Assembly (NCBI GenBank): GCA_009774625.1
Contig: VSOB01000060.1
Coordinates: 1 to 17,896, forward strand
Length of the DNA stretch: 17,896 bases
Source of the DNA: Lachnospiraceae bacterium
GTDB taxonomy: Bacteria; Bacillota; Clostridia; Lachnospirales; Lachnospiraceae
Reading direction: 5' to 3'
The translations under genes were made by a program, and so were the position numbers. Positions 1 through 8,189 of this stretch are shown piece by piece; the first letter of the stretch is position 1; every line of letters begins with the position of its first letter. The notes under the pieces are model-generated. The model worked only from the letters and a program-made list of their open reading frames with translations, was not told the DNA's origin and made no database searches.

Positions 1-56
1 CACCGCCCACCAACCCACGACGATCCGCCGCCTCCGCCCCAGGGTATAAGAGACAG
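1..56. other. Sequencing adapter remnant at contig end
   Basis: Bases 44-56 read GTATAAGAGACAG, identical to the last 13 bases of the 19-bp Nextera/Tn5 mosaic end used in Illumina tagmentation libraries. Bases 1-43 are C-rich and unlike the rest of the window, and fit badly read adapter or index sequence. Genomic sequence probably begins at 57. The adapter match is seen directly; the origin of 1-43 is inferred. Confidence 0.85.
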
Positions 57-104
57 CATCACGTAAAAAATAATCTTGTGCTTTAATGTATTCTGTTTTT
101 TCAT
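57..104 (-). CDS. Partial hypothetical protein, N-terminus only
   Basis: From ATG at 104 the minus strand reads 16 open codons, MKKQNTLKHKIIFYVM, before running into the adapter at 56. A basic start followed by a hydrophobic run is what the first membrane segment of a sensor kinase or other membrane protein often looks like, but 16 residues cannot identify it. An AAGGAG motif lies about 12 bases upstream, which is a long spacing. The same motif is ideally spaced for another ATG at 109 that encodes only Met-Ser-stop, its stop overlapping the ATG at 104. The gene lies downstream of the metallophosphoesterase on the same strand, 50 bases after its stop. Confidence 0.4.
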
Positions 105-154
105 GACATAATGCGACTCCTTGCTTTCTATACTTTTGTAATCACTGTTATAGC

Positions 155-760
155 CTATCCTTCCAGAGGATATTCCACCACATAAAAATCATAGGCATTG
201 ATCACAGTGGTATGGCCAAACGTATCTTTTCTTTTGAAATTGCTGCTGTAATTGGCATGAACATGCCCATGAAAGAAAAATTTCGGCTTATATTTCTCCA
301 TCAGAGTACGGAATACCGCAAATCCCCGATGCGGAAGGTCCTCCAGATCGTTCACCTGATAAGCAGGTGCATGAGCCACCAGAATATCAAACCCCCGGCG
401 GCGCCACAGCTTAAAACCCAGACGGCGTACCCGCCGCTTCATCTGCTGTTCCGTATACTGGTTTGCCGCTCCCGGAATATATTCCATAGAGCCTCCCAGT
501 CCCAGAATGCGCACCCCCTGGTACACAAAAATATCATCCTCAATGCAGATACAGCCTTCCGGCGGTTTTTCCGCATATCTATTGTCATGATTGCCTCTTA
601 CATACAACACAGGCACATGACAGAGGGTGGCAAAAAAAGTCAGATATTCCGGGGAAAGATCGCCGCAGGATATAATCAGGTCAATGTCCTTCATCCGCTC
701 CGGCTCATAATAATCATACAGCAGCCTGGATTCATGATCGGTCAGTATCATAATATTCAT
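155..760 (-). CDS. Metallophosphoesterase (calcineurin-like)
   Basis: A 201-residue protein of the calcineurin-like metallophosphoesterase superfamily, which uses a two-metal centre to cleave phosphoester bonds; its substrate cannot be told from sequence. Visible metal and catalytic motifs, in order: D8-H9-E10 (the usual D-x-H reads D-x-E), GD at 33-34, GNHD at 56-59, a HAP motif in the middle, and GHVH near the C-terminus. No signal peptide or membrane segment is seen, so it is probably cytosolic. The frame is open up to an ATG at 871, overlapping the upstream gene by 23 bases. I prefer ATG 760 because the family begins directly with the first beta strand and metal motif; the extra 37 residues are basic and low in complexity and cover an inverted repeat. 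ATG 769 is another candidate. None of these starts has a strong ribosome binding site. It is probably co-transcribed with the BMP-type gene upstream. Confidence 0.85.
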   Translation of the reverse strand: MNIMILTDHESRLLYDYYEPERMKDIDLIISCGDLSPEYLTFFATLCHVPVLYVRGNHDNRYAEKPPEGCICIEDDIFVYQGVRILGLGGSMEYIPGAANQYTEQQMKRRVRRLGFKLWRRRGFDILVAHAPAYQVNDLEDLPHRGFAVFRTLMEKYKPKFFFHGHVHANYSSNFKRKDTFGHTTVINAYDFYVVEYPLEG

Positions 761-826
761 CACACCCATGCCGGCATACTTCGTCCCGTCCGGTTCTTCT
801 CTGCCTCTGTCCTGTTTTCTCTTTAC

Positions 827-850
827 AGGCACATGCCCTTTTATGTGCCT
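827..850 (-). repeat. Inverted repeat at end of BMP-type gene
   Basis: AGGCACAT (827-834) and ATGTGCCT (843-850) form a perfect 8-bp stem with an 8-base loop, overlapping the TAG stop codon at 849-851. There is no T-run on either side, so it is not a standard terminator. It could be an mRNA stem between the two genes. Its presence is one reason to place the metallophosphoesterase start downstream at 760. Confidence 0.5.
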
Positions 851-2783
851 ATGCTTCTTCACTGGTTTCATCTGTCTTTATGCCCTGCAACTGTACCAGC
901 GCCCGGGCCTCCTTTGTCAATTCTTCAAATCCGGGAATCCGTCCCAAGACACCCTCTGTCAGCCAGTCCATCGTAATGATTTCATCCGGCTCCAGGGTCT
1001 CCCCCTCTTTGCAGCGGACTTCTCCATCCTGGGAACGGATCAGTCCGTCAAAGGGATGAAACGCACCGGTTCGAATCGAATGCTTTAAAAACTCAATCAG
1101 CCGCCGGGTTTCACAGGGCATACTCTTGGCACAGATCACATCGATCACATCCGCCGACAGTCCCCACCAGTAATTCACTGCTTTTTTCCCTTTTTGAGCA
1201 TTGGTTTCACTGCTGCCAGAGCATAAATTCTTAATAATACGTTCATAAAATTTCCCCCAGTCCCAGATGGGTGTGGCGAGGTTCTCCAGACTGCCGTCCT
1301 CTTTTTTCCTGTACAGCCCGTACTCTCTGGATGCAGACTTGGGCGTAATCATATCATTGTCGGAAATAAATACCACACCCTCCTGCTTCAGCCGCTCCCT
1401 TGCGTTTTGCCCCTCCGTTTTGGACCATTCCAGATGGACCTTTACATAAGGATTGACCATCCTGGCGCCCAGTGCAAAAGCATTGATATTGGCCATCTCA
1501 CCGTAAATGGGGTAATCTGCCACATATCCCAAATGTTCTGTCCGTGACAGCGCAGCCGCAATGGCGCCGATTAAAAACTTGGATTCATACATGCGGGCAT
1601 AGTAGGTATGAATGGAGGAATAGGGCATCTTCACCGAACAGTTGAAAATCCGCACTTTCGGATGACGGATGGCGCAGCGGACGCTGGCATTTACCATCTG
1701 AATGGCAATGGTAAAGATCAGATTGCATCCTGCCGCAACAGCCAGGTCTATTGCGTTTTCCACTTCTCCGTCTGTCCCGGCCTGATCAAAGGCCATCGTC
1801 TTAACTCTGCCTTCAAACGCCTGCTCCAGATACAGCCTGCCCAGCTCATGGGCATAGGTCCAACTGGAGGTTTCCGGCGTTTTGGGATAAACAAAAGCAA
1901 TCTTCAGCATATCCGGCGTCAGTGTAGCGGCAGGCAGCAGACGGTTTAAAAGAGAAGTTTTTTCTTCTTTTGGATTCTGTACCAGCTCCACCTGGCTTCC
2001 TTTCTCTGCCAGCGTGATCTCTTCCCACATATTCTGAAGGGCCTTGTGCATTTCCAGTTCCGTTTCTTTTTTCACCTGGTCATATCCATAAATTTCCACA
2101 TAGACCAGAAATGCATCCGAAACTGTCAGATCCAGCTTCTCTCCGTGGGCCATTTTAAATGCACCGGCAAACCTGCCATAAACACTGCGCAGCAGCCGTC
2201 GTTCCTCATCCTCCCATACTTCACCTGCCTTTTTCCCCATCAGTTTCAGCAGTTTTTTATAGCTTCCTTCTTTGGTAAACCAGAGATCGCAGTTCCCTGA
2301 TACCTGGTGAAAATCCAGAAATTCATAGTACAGACGGTTTTCCTTCTCCTCTGTCCTTTTCGGAATCAGACGGGTCACAGTACCGGAAATACTGTAAGCG
2401 CCCAGATACTTCATCACACTGACACGCTTATTGCCTTCCTGAACATAAAACTGATTCATAAACTCATATGCCACAATCGGGTCCCGGATGCCCTCACTGA
2501 CCTGGTGGTCATACAGCGAGGCCCATTTAGCGCCAAACTCGGACTTCTCCGCCAGCAGCGGCATGAAATTATCCGCAAAAGCATTGGTCCGCCCCGCTGT
2601 TTTCGTACCCACCACCTTAGACAGCGGAATATCCATCAGGCCCAGACTGACGGTCTGCACCACCTCTGTATAAGATAAAATGTCATCCAGTACCGGCAGG
2701 TACGGATATTGTCCCTTTGTCACTGCGGACTGGTACCGCCTTCTTCCCTGCTTCAATGCCGCTGCATAATCCTTCAATGCCAT
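849..2783 (-). CDS. BMP-family binding protein with ParB-like N-terminal region
   Basis: A 644-residue, apparently cytoplasmic two-part protein. Residues ~40-145 resemble a ParB/sulfiredoxin-type fold (V-Q-E-G-N-K-R at 114-120). Residues ~292-590 match the basic membrane protein (BMP/PnrA/Med) periplasmic-binding fold, starting L-K-I-A-F-V-Y-P and containing paired Rossmann-like segments. BMP proteins normally bind nucleosides at the membrane surface as lipoproteins. Here there is no signal peptide, no lipobox cysteine and no adjacent ABC permease or ATPase gene, so an intracellular ligand-sensing role is more likely than transport (inference). The start at ATG 2783 is fixed by GGAGG 7 bases upstream; an in-frame ATG at 2816 lacks a site. 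A near-consensus promoter lies at 2840-2868. The metallophosphoesterase follows on the same strand. The BMP assignment is firm, the ParB-like one moderate, the role unknown. Confidence 0.82.
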   Translation of the reverse strand: MALKDYAAALKQGRRRYQSAVTKGQYPYLPVLDDILSYTEVVQTVSLGLMDIPLSKVVGTKTAGRTNAFADNFMPLLAEKSEFGAKWASLYDHQVSEGIRDPIVAYEFMNQFYVQEGNKRVSVMKYLGAYSISGTVTRLIPKRTEEKENRLYYEFLDFHQVSGNCDLWFTKEGSYKKLLKLMGKKAGEVWEDEERRLLRSVYGRFAGAFKMAHGEKLDLTVSDAFLVYVEIYGYDQVKKETELEMHKALQNMWEEITLAEKGSQVELVQNPKEEKTSLLNRLLPAATLTPDMLKIAFVYPKTPETSSWTYAHELGRLYLEQAFEGRVKTMAFDQAGTDGEVENAIDLAVAAGCNLIFTIAIQMVNASVRCAIRHPKVRIFNCSVKMPYSSIHTYYARMYESKFLIGAIAAALSRTEHLGYVADYPIYGEMANINAFALGARMVNPYVKVHLEWSKTEGQNARERLKQEGVVFISDNDMITPKSASREYGLYRKKEDGSLENLATPIWDWGKFYERIIKNLCSGSSETNAQKGKKAVNYWWGLSADVIDVICAKSMPCETRRLIEFLKHSIRTGAFHPFDGLIRSQDGEVRCKEGETLEPDEIITMDWLTEGVLGRIPGFEELTKEARALVQLQGIKTDETSEEA

Positions 2784-2839
2784 ATCCGTTCCTCCGCACC
2801 GTTTCATACTGTTCAAAAGCCATCTTTTACCTGCTTCAC

Positions 2840-2868
2840 AGTATATTCTCCCGATAACGGATTGTCAA
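2840..2868 (-). promoter_or_regulatory. Sigma-A promoter of BMP-type gene
   Basis: On the minus strand TTGACA (2868-2863) and TATACT (2845-2840) are separated by exactly 17 bases. The -35 is a perfect consensus and the -10 matches five of six. Transcription would start near 2833, giving a ~50-base leader to ATG 2783. It lies in the gap after nifJ, so the BMP-type and metallophosphoesterase genes form their own transcription unit. No terminator hairpin is visible between nifJ and this promoter. Confidence 0.8.
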
Positions 2869-2912
2869 TGACTAAGAATGCCTATTCCGGAGCTTTGCAG
2901 CTTAGCCGGTCC

Positions 2913-5900
2913 CTACAGCTTTCCATACATCTCCGATACCCGTTTCCAATACCGGTACCGGTTTCTGGAATGCTCTTCGGCATCTGCAAAAAGACGTTCC
3001 GCCACCTCCGGCTTGGTCCGCTCCAGTGCGGTATACCGGATCTCTCCCTCCAGAAATTCTCGGTAAGAAGCAGACGGTTCCCCGCTGTCCAGCAGGAACG
3101 GATTTTCTCCCTTTTCCCGCAGTGCAGGATTATACCGGAATAAAGTGAAATAACCGGCTTTCACTGCCTTATCCTCTTCACGCTGGGAGCTTCCCATCCC
3201 GGCCCGGATACCATGGCTGATACAGGGTGCATAGGCAATCAACAGGGAAGGGCCGTCATAGCGCTCCGCCTCCTGTATGGCCTTTACCGTCTGGTTGTAA
3301 TCGGCTCCCATTGCGATCTGCGCCACATATACATAGCCATAGCTGATGGCCATACCTGCCAGATCCTTTTTCCGTGTCCGCTTGCCGCCTGCGGCAAACA
3401 GTGCGGTGGCTCCCAGCGGTGTGGCTTTGGATGCCTGACCTCCCGTATTGGAATAGATTTCCGTATCAAAGACAAGCACATTGATATTTTTTCTGCTTGC
3501 CAGTACATGATCCAGACCGCCGAAACCAATGTCATACGCCCAGCCGTCTCCGCCAAATACCCATTTGGACTTTTTAGACAGAAAATCCCGTTCCGAAAGC
3601 AGTGTCCCGGCCATAGGGGATTTGCTTTGAGATAGGGTCTGTATCAGAGTTTCCGATGCCGGGCCGTTTTTATAAAAATCATCATAGGTAGACAGCCATT
3701 CCCCGCATGCCTTTTTCAGCTCTGCTTCCTCCGTATCCTGTCTCAGAGCATCCACACGTTCCCGCAGCCTCTCCCGGATCGTCTCTTCTGCCAGCACCAT
3801 ACCATAGCCGAACTCTGCCGCATCCTCAAACAGGGAATTGGCCCAGGCCGGCCCTTGTCCTTTCCGGTTGACCGTATAGGGGGTGGTAGGATAAGAATTG
3901 CCCCAGATGGAGGAACAGCCTGTGGCATTGGCAATATACATTCTCTCTCCGAATAACTGGGTCACCAGTTTGGGATAGGTGGTTTCACCGCAGCCCGCGC
4001 AGGCCCCGTGGAACTCCAGATACGGCTTTTTATACTGGCTTCCTTTTACTGTCCCGATGCCGAATTTTTCCACCAGTTCCGGTTTTTCCGACAGACTCTT
4101 ACCATAATCAAAATACTTCTGATGTTCACTGTGTTCATGAACCGGACACATTTCCAGCGCCTTTTCCCCCTGTTTGCCGGGACAGACCGCCGCACAGGAA
4201 CCGCAGCCGGTGCAGTCCTCTTCGGAAATAATCATGGAAACCCGGTACTGATCCGCACCCGTTACCGGCAGCATCGCCATCCCTTCCGGAGCCGCCGCCG
4301 CTTCTTTTGCATCCATCACTGCAGGACGGATTACCGCATGAGGACAGACAAAGGAACAGCGATTGCACTGGATACAGTTTTCCGGTTTCCAGACAGGAAT
4401 TTCCGTCGCCACATTCCGTCTCTCATGTGCTGCCGTTCCGGAAGGCACAGAACCATCGGCGATCTCTGTAAAAGCGGATACCGGCAGCCTGTCTCCTTCC
4501 TGACTGATCACGGGCTTCTGGATCTGGCAGACAAACCGTTCCACCTCTTCTCTGTCCGGAAGCAGTGTGTCATCCAACGGCTCGTCCGCTTCCTGCTTCC
4601 ATGCATCCGGAATTTTTACTTCCTTTACTTCCTGCATCCCCCGTTCAATGGCTTCATAGTTCATATTGACGATCTTATCGCCCTTTCTCTCATAAGCAGC
4701 TTTGGCCGCCTGTTTCATCAAAGACAGGGCCTCGTCTGCCGGAATGATACCGGAAAGTTTGAAAAAGGCCGCCTGCAGTATGGTGTTGATTTTATTATTC
4801 AGGCCGATTTCTTTCCCGATCCGGATACCGTCGATGACAAAAAAGCGGATCTGATGCTCCGCCATATAGCGTTTCACCTGTCCCGGCAGGAAACGTGCCA
4901 GCTCTTCTCCCTCATAAGGGCAGTTTAAAAGAAATGTGCCGCCATCCTTAATTTCCTGTACGATATTGAATTTATGCATATAAACATGATTGTGACAGGC
5001 AGTAAAATCCGAACGGTCAATCAGATAAGCCGAGCGGATCCGGGACGGGGAAAACCGCAGATGGGACACTGTCAGACCTCTGGATTTTTTAGAGTCATAG
5101 GCAAAATAAGCCTGCGCATACAGATCCGTATGGTTTCCTATGATCTTCACGGAAGATTTGTTGGCCCCTACTGTACCGTCGCCGCCCAGCCCCCAGAACT
5201 TGCAGCATACTTCTCCCTTTTTTTCTATGGGGAACGGTTCTGTGGGAAGCGATGTATATGTCACATCATCTTCAATGCCGATGGTAAAACGCTGTTTGCT
5301 CTCATTGGAAAATACCGCATGGATCTGTTCCGGCGTGGTATCTTTGGAGCCCAGCCCATATCTGCCTGTATAGACAGGGATATCCTGGAAATAGCTGCCC
5401 CGCAGCGCTCCCAGTACATCCAGATACAGCGGTTCCCCTATGCTTCCCGCTTCTTTGGTCCGGTCCAGTACCGTGATCTTTTCCACTGTCTTGGGAATCG
5501 CTGCCAGCAGGCGCCTCTGGTCAAACGGACGATAAAGACGTACTTTAATAAGGCCCGTTTTTCTTCCGTTCCCGTTTTCCACATCCACCACTTCCTCAAT
5601 GGTCTGGCAGACGCTTCCCATAGCGATGATAATATGCTCTGCCTCCGGATCGCCATAGTACTGGAACAGTTCATAGGGCGTGCCTGTCTTAGCCGTGATC
5701 TTTTGGAACAATGCTTCCACGATATCCGGCAGTTTTTCATAACGGGGATTCGCCGCCTCCCGATACTGGAAAAATACATCCGGATTCTGAGCCGATCCCA
5801 TCTGTCTGCCATGCGTAGGGTTCAGCGCTCTTGCCCGGAACGCGGTAAGCGCCTCCCAGTCCAGCAGTTCTTCATAATCCGCCCTGTCCCATACCTCGAT

Positions 5901-6512
5901 TTTCTGTACCTCATGAGACGTCCGAAAGCCGTCGAAAAAATGCAGAAAGGGCGTGCTTCCCTGCAGTGCGGCAATATGCGCTACCGGCGCCAGGTCCATG
6001 ACCTCCTGCACACTGCTGGTCGCCAGGATCGCCACACCGGTCTGTCTGCATGCATACACATCGGAATGATCCCCGAAAATGGATAAGGCATGGGTGGCAA
6101 TTGACCTGGCCGCCACATGAAAGACTCCGGGCAGGCCTTCTCCCGCTATCTTGTATAAATTGGGAATCATCAAAAGAAGGCCCTGGGAAGCGGTAAACGT
6201 AGAGGTCAGTGCGCCTGCAATCAATGAGCCGTGCACCGCACCGGCCGCACCGGCCTCCGACTGCATGGTGGATACAGTTACAGGCTTGCCGAACAGGTTT
6301 TTCTCCCCTCTGGCCGACCATTCATCCATCCACTCCGCCATTGTAGAGGAGGGTGTGATCGGGTAGATAGCCGCCACTTCACTGTAGGCATATGCCGCCA
6401 GCGCCGCCGCCTGATTCCCATCCATCGTTTTCATACTTCTTTTTTTATCTGTATGTGTGGACTTTGCCGGGGATTGCTCCCCGTTTACCTGATTGGTTTG
6501 ATTCTGATTCAT
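2913..6512 (-). CDS. nifJ: Pyruvate:ferredoxin (flavodoxin) oxidoreductase
   Basis: This full-length single-chain PFOR (1199 residues; family usually ~1170-1200) oxidatively decarboxylates pyruvate with CoA to acetyl-CoA, CO2 and reduced ferredoxin in the cytosol of anaerobes. Domains in order: pyruvate-binding N-terminal domain (A-I-Y-P-I-T-P-S-S near residue 50); transketolase C-like domain; the gamma-type domain with G-L-G-G-D-G-T-V-G-A-N-K-S-S near 440; two ferredoxin-type 4Fe-4S motifs (CIQCNRCSFVCP near 713-724 and CTGCGSCAAVCP near 766-777); then the thiamine diphosphate domain with CAGCGE, G-G-D-G-W-A-Y-D-I-G near 988 and S-N-T-G-G-Q-A-S. No lesion is seen. The first 26 residues are a polar Q/N/K/S-rich extension; an internal ATG at 6434 would remove it, but neither start has a strong ribosome binding site. 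It is a single gene: a terminator separates it from purB upstream, and the next gene has its own promoter. Confidence 0.96.
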   Translation of the reverse strand: MNQNQTNQVNGEQSPAKSTHTDKKRSMKTMDGNQAAALAAYAYSEVAAIYPITPSSTMAEWMDEWSARGEKNLFGKPVTVSTMQSEAGAAGAVHGSLIAGALTSTFTASQGLLLMIPNLYKIAGEGLPGVFHVAARSIATHALSIFGDHSDVYACRQTGVAILATSSVQEVMDLAPVAHIAALQGSTPFLHFFDGFRTSHEVQKIEVWDRADYEELLDWEALTAFRARALNPTHGRQMGSAQNPDVFFQYREAANPRYEKLPDIVEALFQKITAKTGTPYELFQYYGDPEAEHIIIAMGSVCQTIEEVVDVENGNGRKTGLIKVRLYRPFDQRRLLAAIPKTVEKITVLDRTKEAGSIGEPLYLDVLGALRGSYFQDIPVYTGRYGLGSKDTTPEQIHAVFSNESKQRFTIGIEDDVTYTSLPTEPFPIEKKGEVCCKFWGLGGDGTVGANKSSVKIIGNHTDLYAQAYFAYDSKKSRGLTVSHLRFSPSRIRSAYLIDRSDFTACHNHVYMHKFNIVQEIKDGGTFLLNCPYEGEELARFLPGQVKRYMAEHQIRFFVIDGIRIGKEIGLNNKINTILQAAFFKLSGIIPADEALSLMKQAAKAAYERKGDKIVNMNYEAIERGMQEVKEVKIPDAWKQEADEPLDDTLLPDREEVERFVCQIQKPVISQEGDRLPVSAFTEIADGSVPSGTAAHERRNVATEIPVWKPENCIQCNRCSFVCPHAVIRPAVMDAKEAAAAPEGMAMLPVTGADQYRVSMIISEEDCTGCGSCAAVCPGKQGEKALEMCPVHEHSEHQKYFDYGKSLSEKPELVEKFGIGTVKGSQYKKPYLEFHGACAGCGETTYPKLVTQLFGERMYIANATGCSSIWGNSYPTTPYTVNRKGQGPAWANSLFEDAAEFGYGMVLAEETIRERLRERVDALRQDTEEAELKKACGEWLSTYDDFYKNGPASETLIQTLSQSKSPMAGTLLSERDFLSKKSKWVFGGDGWAYDIGFGGLDHVLASRKNINVLVFDTEIYSNTGGQASKATPLGATALFAAGGKRTRKKDLAGMAISYGYVYVAQIAMGADYNQTVKAIQEAERYDGPSLLIAYAPCISHGIRAGMGSSQREEDKAVKAGYFTLFRYNPALREKGENPFLLDSGEPSASYREFLEGEIRYTALERTKPEVAERLFADAEEHSRNRYRYWKRVSEMYGKL

Positions 6513-6609
6513 AATTGATACCCACTTTCCTGATATTTTTACGATTAGTGTGTACCAATTTGTATCAAATCATCCGCGCACAGTTTTTCCGGGCAAAGAT
6601 ATGATCTGT

Positions 6610-6624
6610 ATTTTCCCCGAAAAT
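6610..6624 (-). promoter_or_regulatory. Palindrome upstream of nifJ, possible operator
   Basis: ATTTTC (6610-6615) and GAAAAT (6619-6624) form a perfect 6-bp dyad with a 3-base centre, about 100 bases upstream of the nifJ start and just after the purB terminator. The arms resemble CodY-box half sites, but the CodY consensus has a one-base centre, so the match is only partial. No convincing -35/-10 pair was found in 6513-6654; the nifJ promoter must lie here but could not be placed. Confidence 0.3.
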
Positions 6625-6654
6625 TTCTTTTGAAGGATTCGGATTTGATGCCAT

Positions 6655-6699
6655 AAAAAACGCCGGAAAATCCAATCGGTTTTCCGACGCTTTTTTTAT
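6655..6699 (-). terminator. Rho-independent terminator of the purine operon
   Basis: The arms at 6661-6670 and 6680-6689 pair in 9 of 10 positions (one mismatch) around a 9-base loop. On the minus strand the stem is followed by a run of T (6660-6655), and it lies 28 bases after the purB stop. The other side also carries a T-run (6691-6697), so it could work in both directions, though no plus-strand gene ends here. Confidence 0.88.
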
Positions 6700-6726
6700 T
6701 ATATGATAGAGACAGCAGGATTCTTT

Positions 6727-8160
6727 TTATACGTTGATTTCTGCCTGCAGTCCCAGCAGTTCTTTCTTTTCTTCCAGAATGGGGGCAATCACCTGATGCA
6801 GAAACGCCTCCACCTGCTCTCTTGCCCGTCCCACATACCGGGAAGGCTCCATTGTCTCCTGCAATTCTTCCAGTGTCATGTTGAAGGCCGGATCTGCCGC
6901 AATCAGCTCCAGCAGATTATTCTCTCTGCCCTCTTCCTTCACATTCCTGCCTGCTTCCATAGAAAGAGTGCGGATTTTTTCATGCAGTTCCTGCCTGTCC
7001 CCGCCTGCCTTTACCGCATCCATCATAATATTTTCCGTAGCCATAAAAGGCAGTTCACTCTGCAGGCGTTTTTCAATCACTTTCGGATATACCACCAGGC
7101 CGTCCACCACATTCAGACACAGATCCAGGATGCCGTCCGTCGCCAGAAAGCCTTCCGGTATGGAAAGCCGTTTGTTGGCAGAATCATCCAAAGTCCGCTC
7201 AAACCACTGGGTGGCAGATGTAATAGCCGGATTTAAAGCATCTATCATCACATAGCGGCTCAGAGAAGCGATCCGCTCGCTCCGCATGGGATTTCTCTTA
7301 TAGGCCATCGCAGAAGAGCCGATCTGGCTCTTTTCAAAAGGCTCCTCCACCTCCTTCAGATGCTGCAGAAGTCGGATGTCGTTGCTCATCTTATGGGCAC
7401 TGGCTGCAATCCCCGCCAGCACATTGGCCACTCTCGTATCCACCTTTCTGGAATAGGTCTGCCCGGACACCGGATAACACTGGTCAAAACCCATCTTCCG
7501 TGCAATCATCGGGTCAATCCGGTCAATGGTTTCCTGATCGCCGCCAAACAGCTCCAGAAACGATGCCTGAGTGCCTGTGGTACCTTTGGAACCCAGGAGT
7601 TTCATCCCGCCAAGCACATGTTCCAGGTCTTCCAGATCCAGACAAAACTCCTGCATCCACAGCGTCGCCCGCTTCCCAACGGTAGTGGGCTGGGCCGGCT
7701 GAAAATGCGTAAATGCCAGTGTGGGCAGCGCCTTATACCGGTCCGCAAACTCCGCCAGCTTGGCAATCACATTGACCAGTTTTTTCCGGATCAGCTTAAG
7801 CGCCTGTGTCATCACAATGATATCGGTATTGTCTCCCACATAGCAGGAGGTGGCCCCCAAGTGAATGATGCCTTTGGCTTTCGGGCACTGTACGCCATAG
7901 GCATACACATGGCTCATCACATCATGGCGCACTTCCTTTTCCCTTGCTCTGGCCACATCATAATTGATGTCCTCGGCATGGGCTTTCAGCTCTTCGATCT
8001 GCTCTTCTGTAATAGGAAGTCCCAGCTCCTTTTCCGTCTCCGCCAGCGCGATCCAGAGTTTCCTCCAGGTCCGGAATTTCATATCCGGTGAAAATATATA
8101 CTGCATCTCTTTGCTGGCATAACGCTCGGAAAGAGGACTGTTGTATCTGTCTGTACTCAT
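6727..8160 (-). CDS. purB: Adenylosuccinate lyase
   Basis: This 477-residue cytosolic enzyme of the fumarase/aspartase superfamily has two roles in purine synthesis: it splits SAICAR to AICAR and fumarate, and adenylosuccinate to AMP and fumarate. Visible evidence: the superfamily signature S-S-A-M-A-Y-K-R-N-P near residue 285, the G-A-T-S-C-Y-V-G-D-N-T-D segment near 105, T-H-F-Q-P-A-Q-P-T-T near 160, and the K-G-T-T-G-T-Q-A-S segment near 200. Length and motifs are complete. ATG 8160 has AAGGAG five bases upstream. It is the last gene of purC-purF-purB, 29 bases after the purF stop, and is closed by the terminator at 6655-6699. Making it last pairs an early-pathway enzyme with one that also serves the AMP branch. 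Confidence 0.97.
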   Translation of the reverse strand: MSTDRYNSPLSERYASKEMQYIFSPDMKFRTWRKLWIALAETEKELGLPITEEQIEELKAHAEDINYDVARAREKEVRHDVMSHVYAYGVQCPKAKGIIHLGATSCYVGDNTDIIVMTQALKLIRKKLVNVIAKLAEFADRYKALPTLAFTHFQPAQPTTVGKRATLWMQEFCLDLEDLEHVLGGMKLLGSKGTTGTQASFLELFGGDQETIDRIDPMIARKMGFDQCYPVSGQTYSRKVDTRVANVLAGIAASAHKMSNDIRLLQHLKEVEEPFEKSQIGSSAMAYKRNPMRSERIASLSRYVMIDALNPAITSATQWFERTLDDSANKRLSIPEGFLATDGILDLCLNVVDGLVVYPKVIEKRLQSELPFMATENIMMDAVKAGGDRQELHEKIRTLSMEAGRNVKEEGRENNLLELIAADPAFNMTLEELQETMEPSRYVGRAREQVEAFLHQVIAPILEEKKELLGLQAEINV

Positions 8161-8189
8161 GAATTCTCCTTTTCTTTCTTGCGGGCCGC

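Noticed and set aside
212..976. 254-codon plus-strand open frame opposite the metallophosphoesterase
   Set aside because: It is antisense to clear coding sequence, has His/Arg/Pro-rich shadow composition and matches no family. The same holds for the plus-strand frames opposite nifJ and the pur genes.
6550..6566. Imperfect palindrome TACCAATTTGTA upstream of nifJ
   Set aside because: Short, with a central mismatch, and not extendable; it does not match the Rex consensus I know. Chance is likely in AT-rich sequence.
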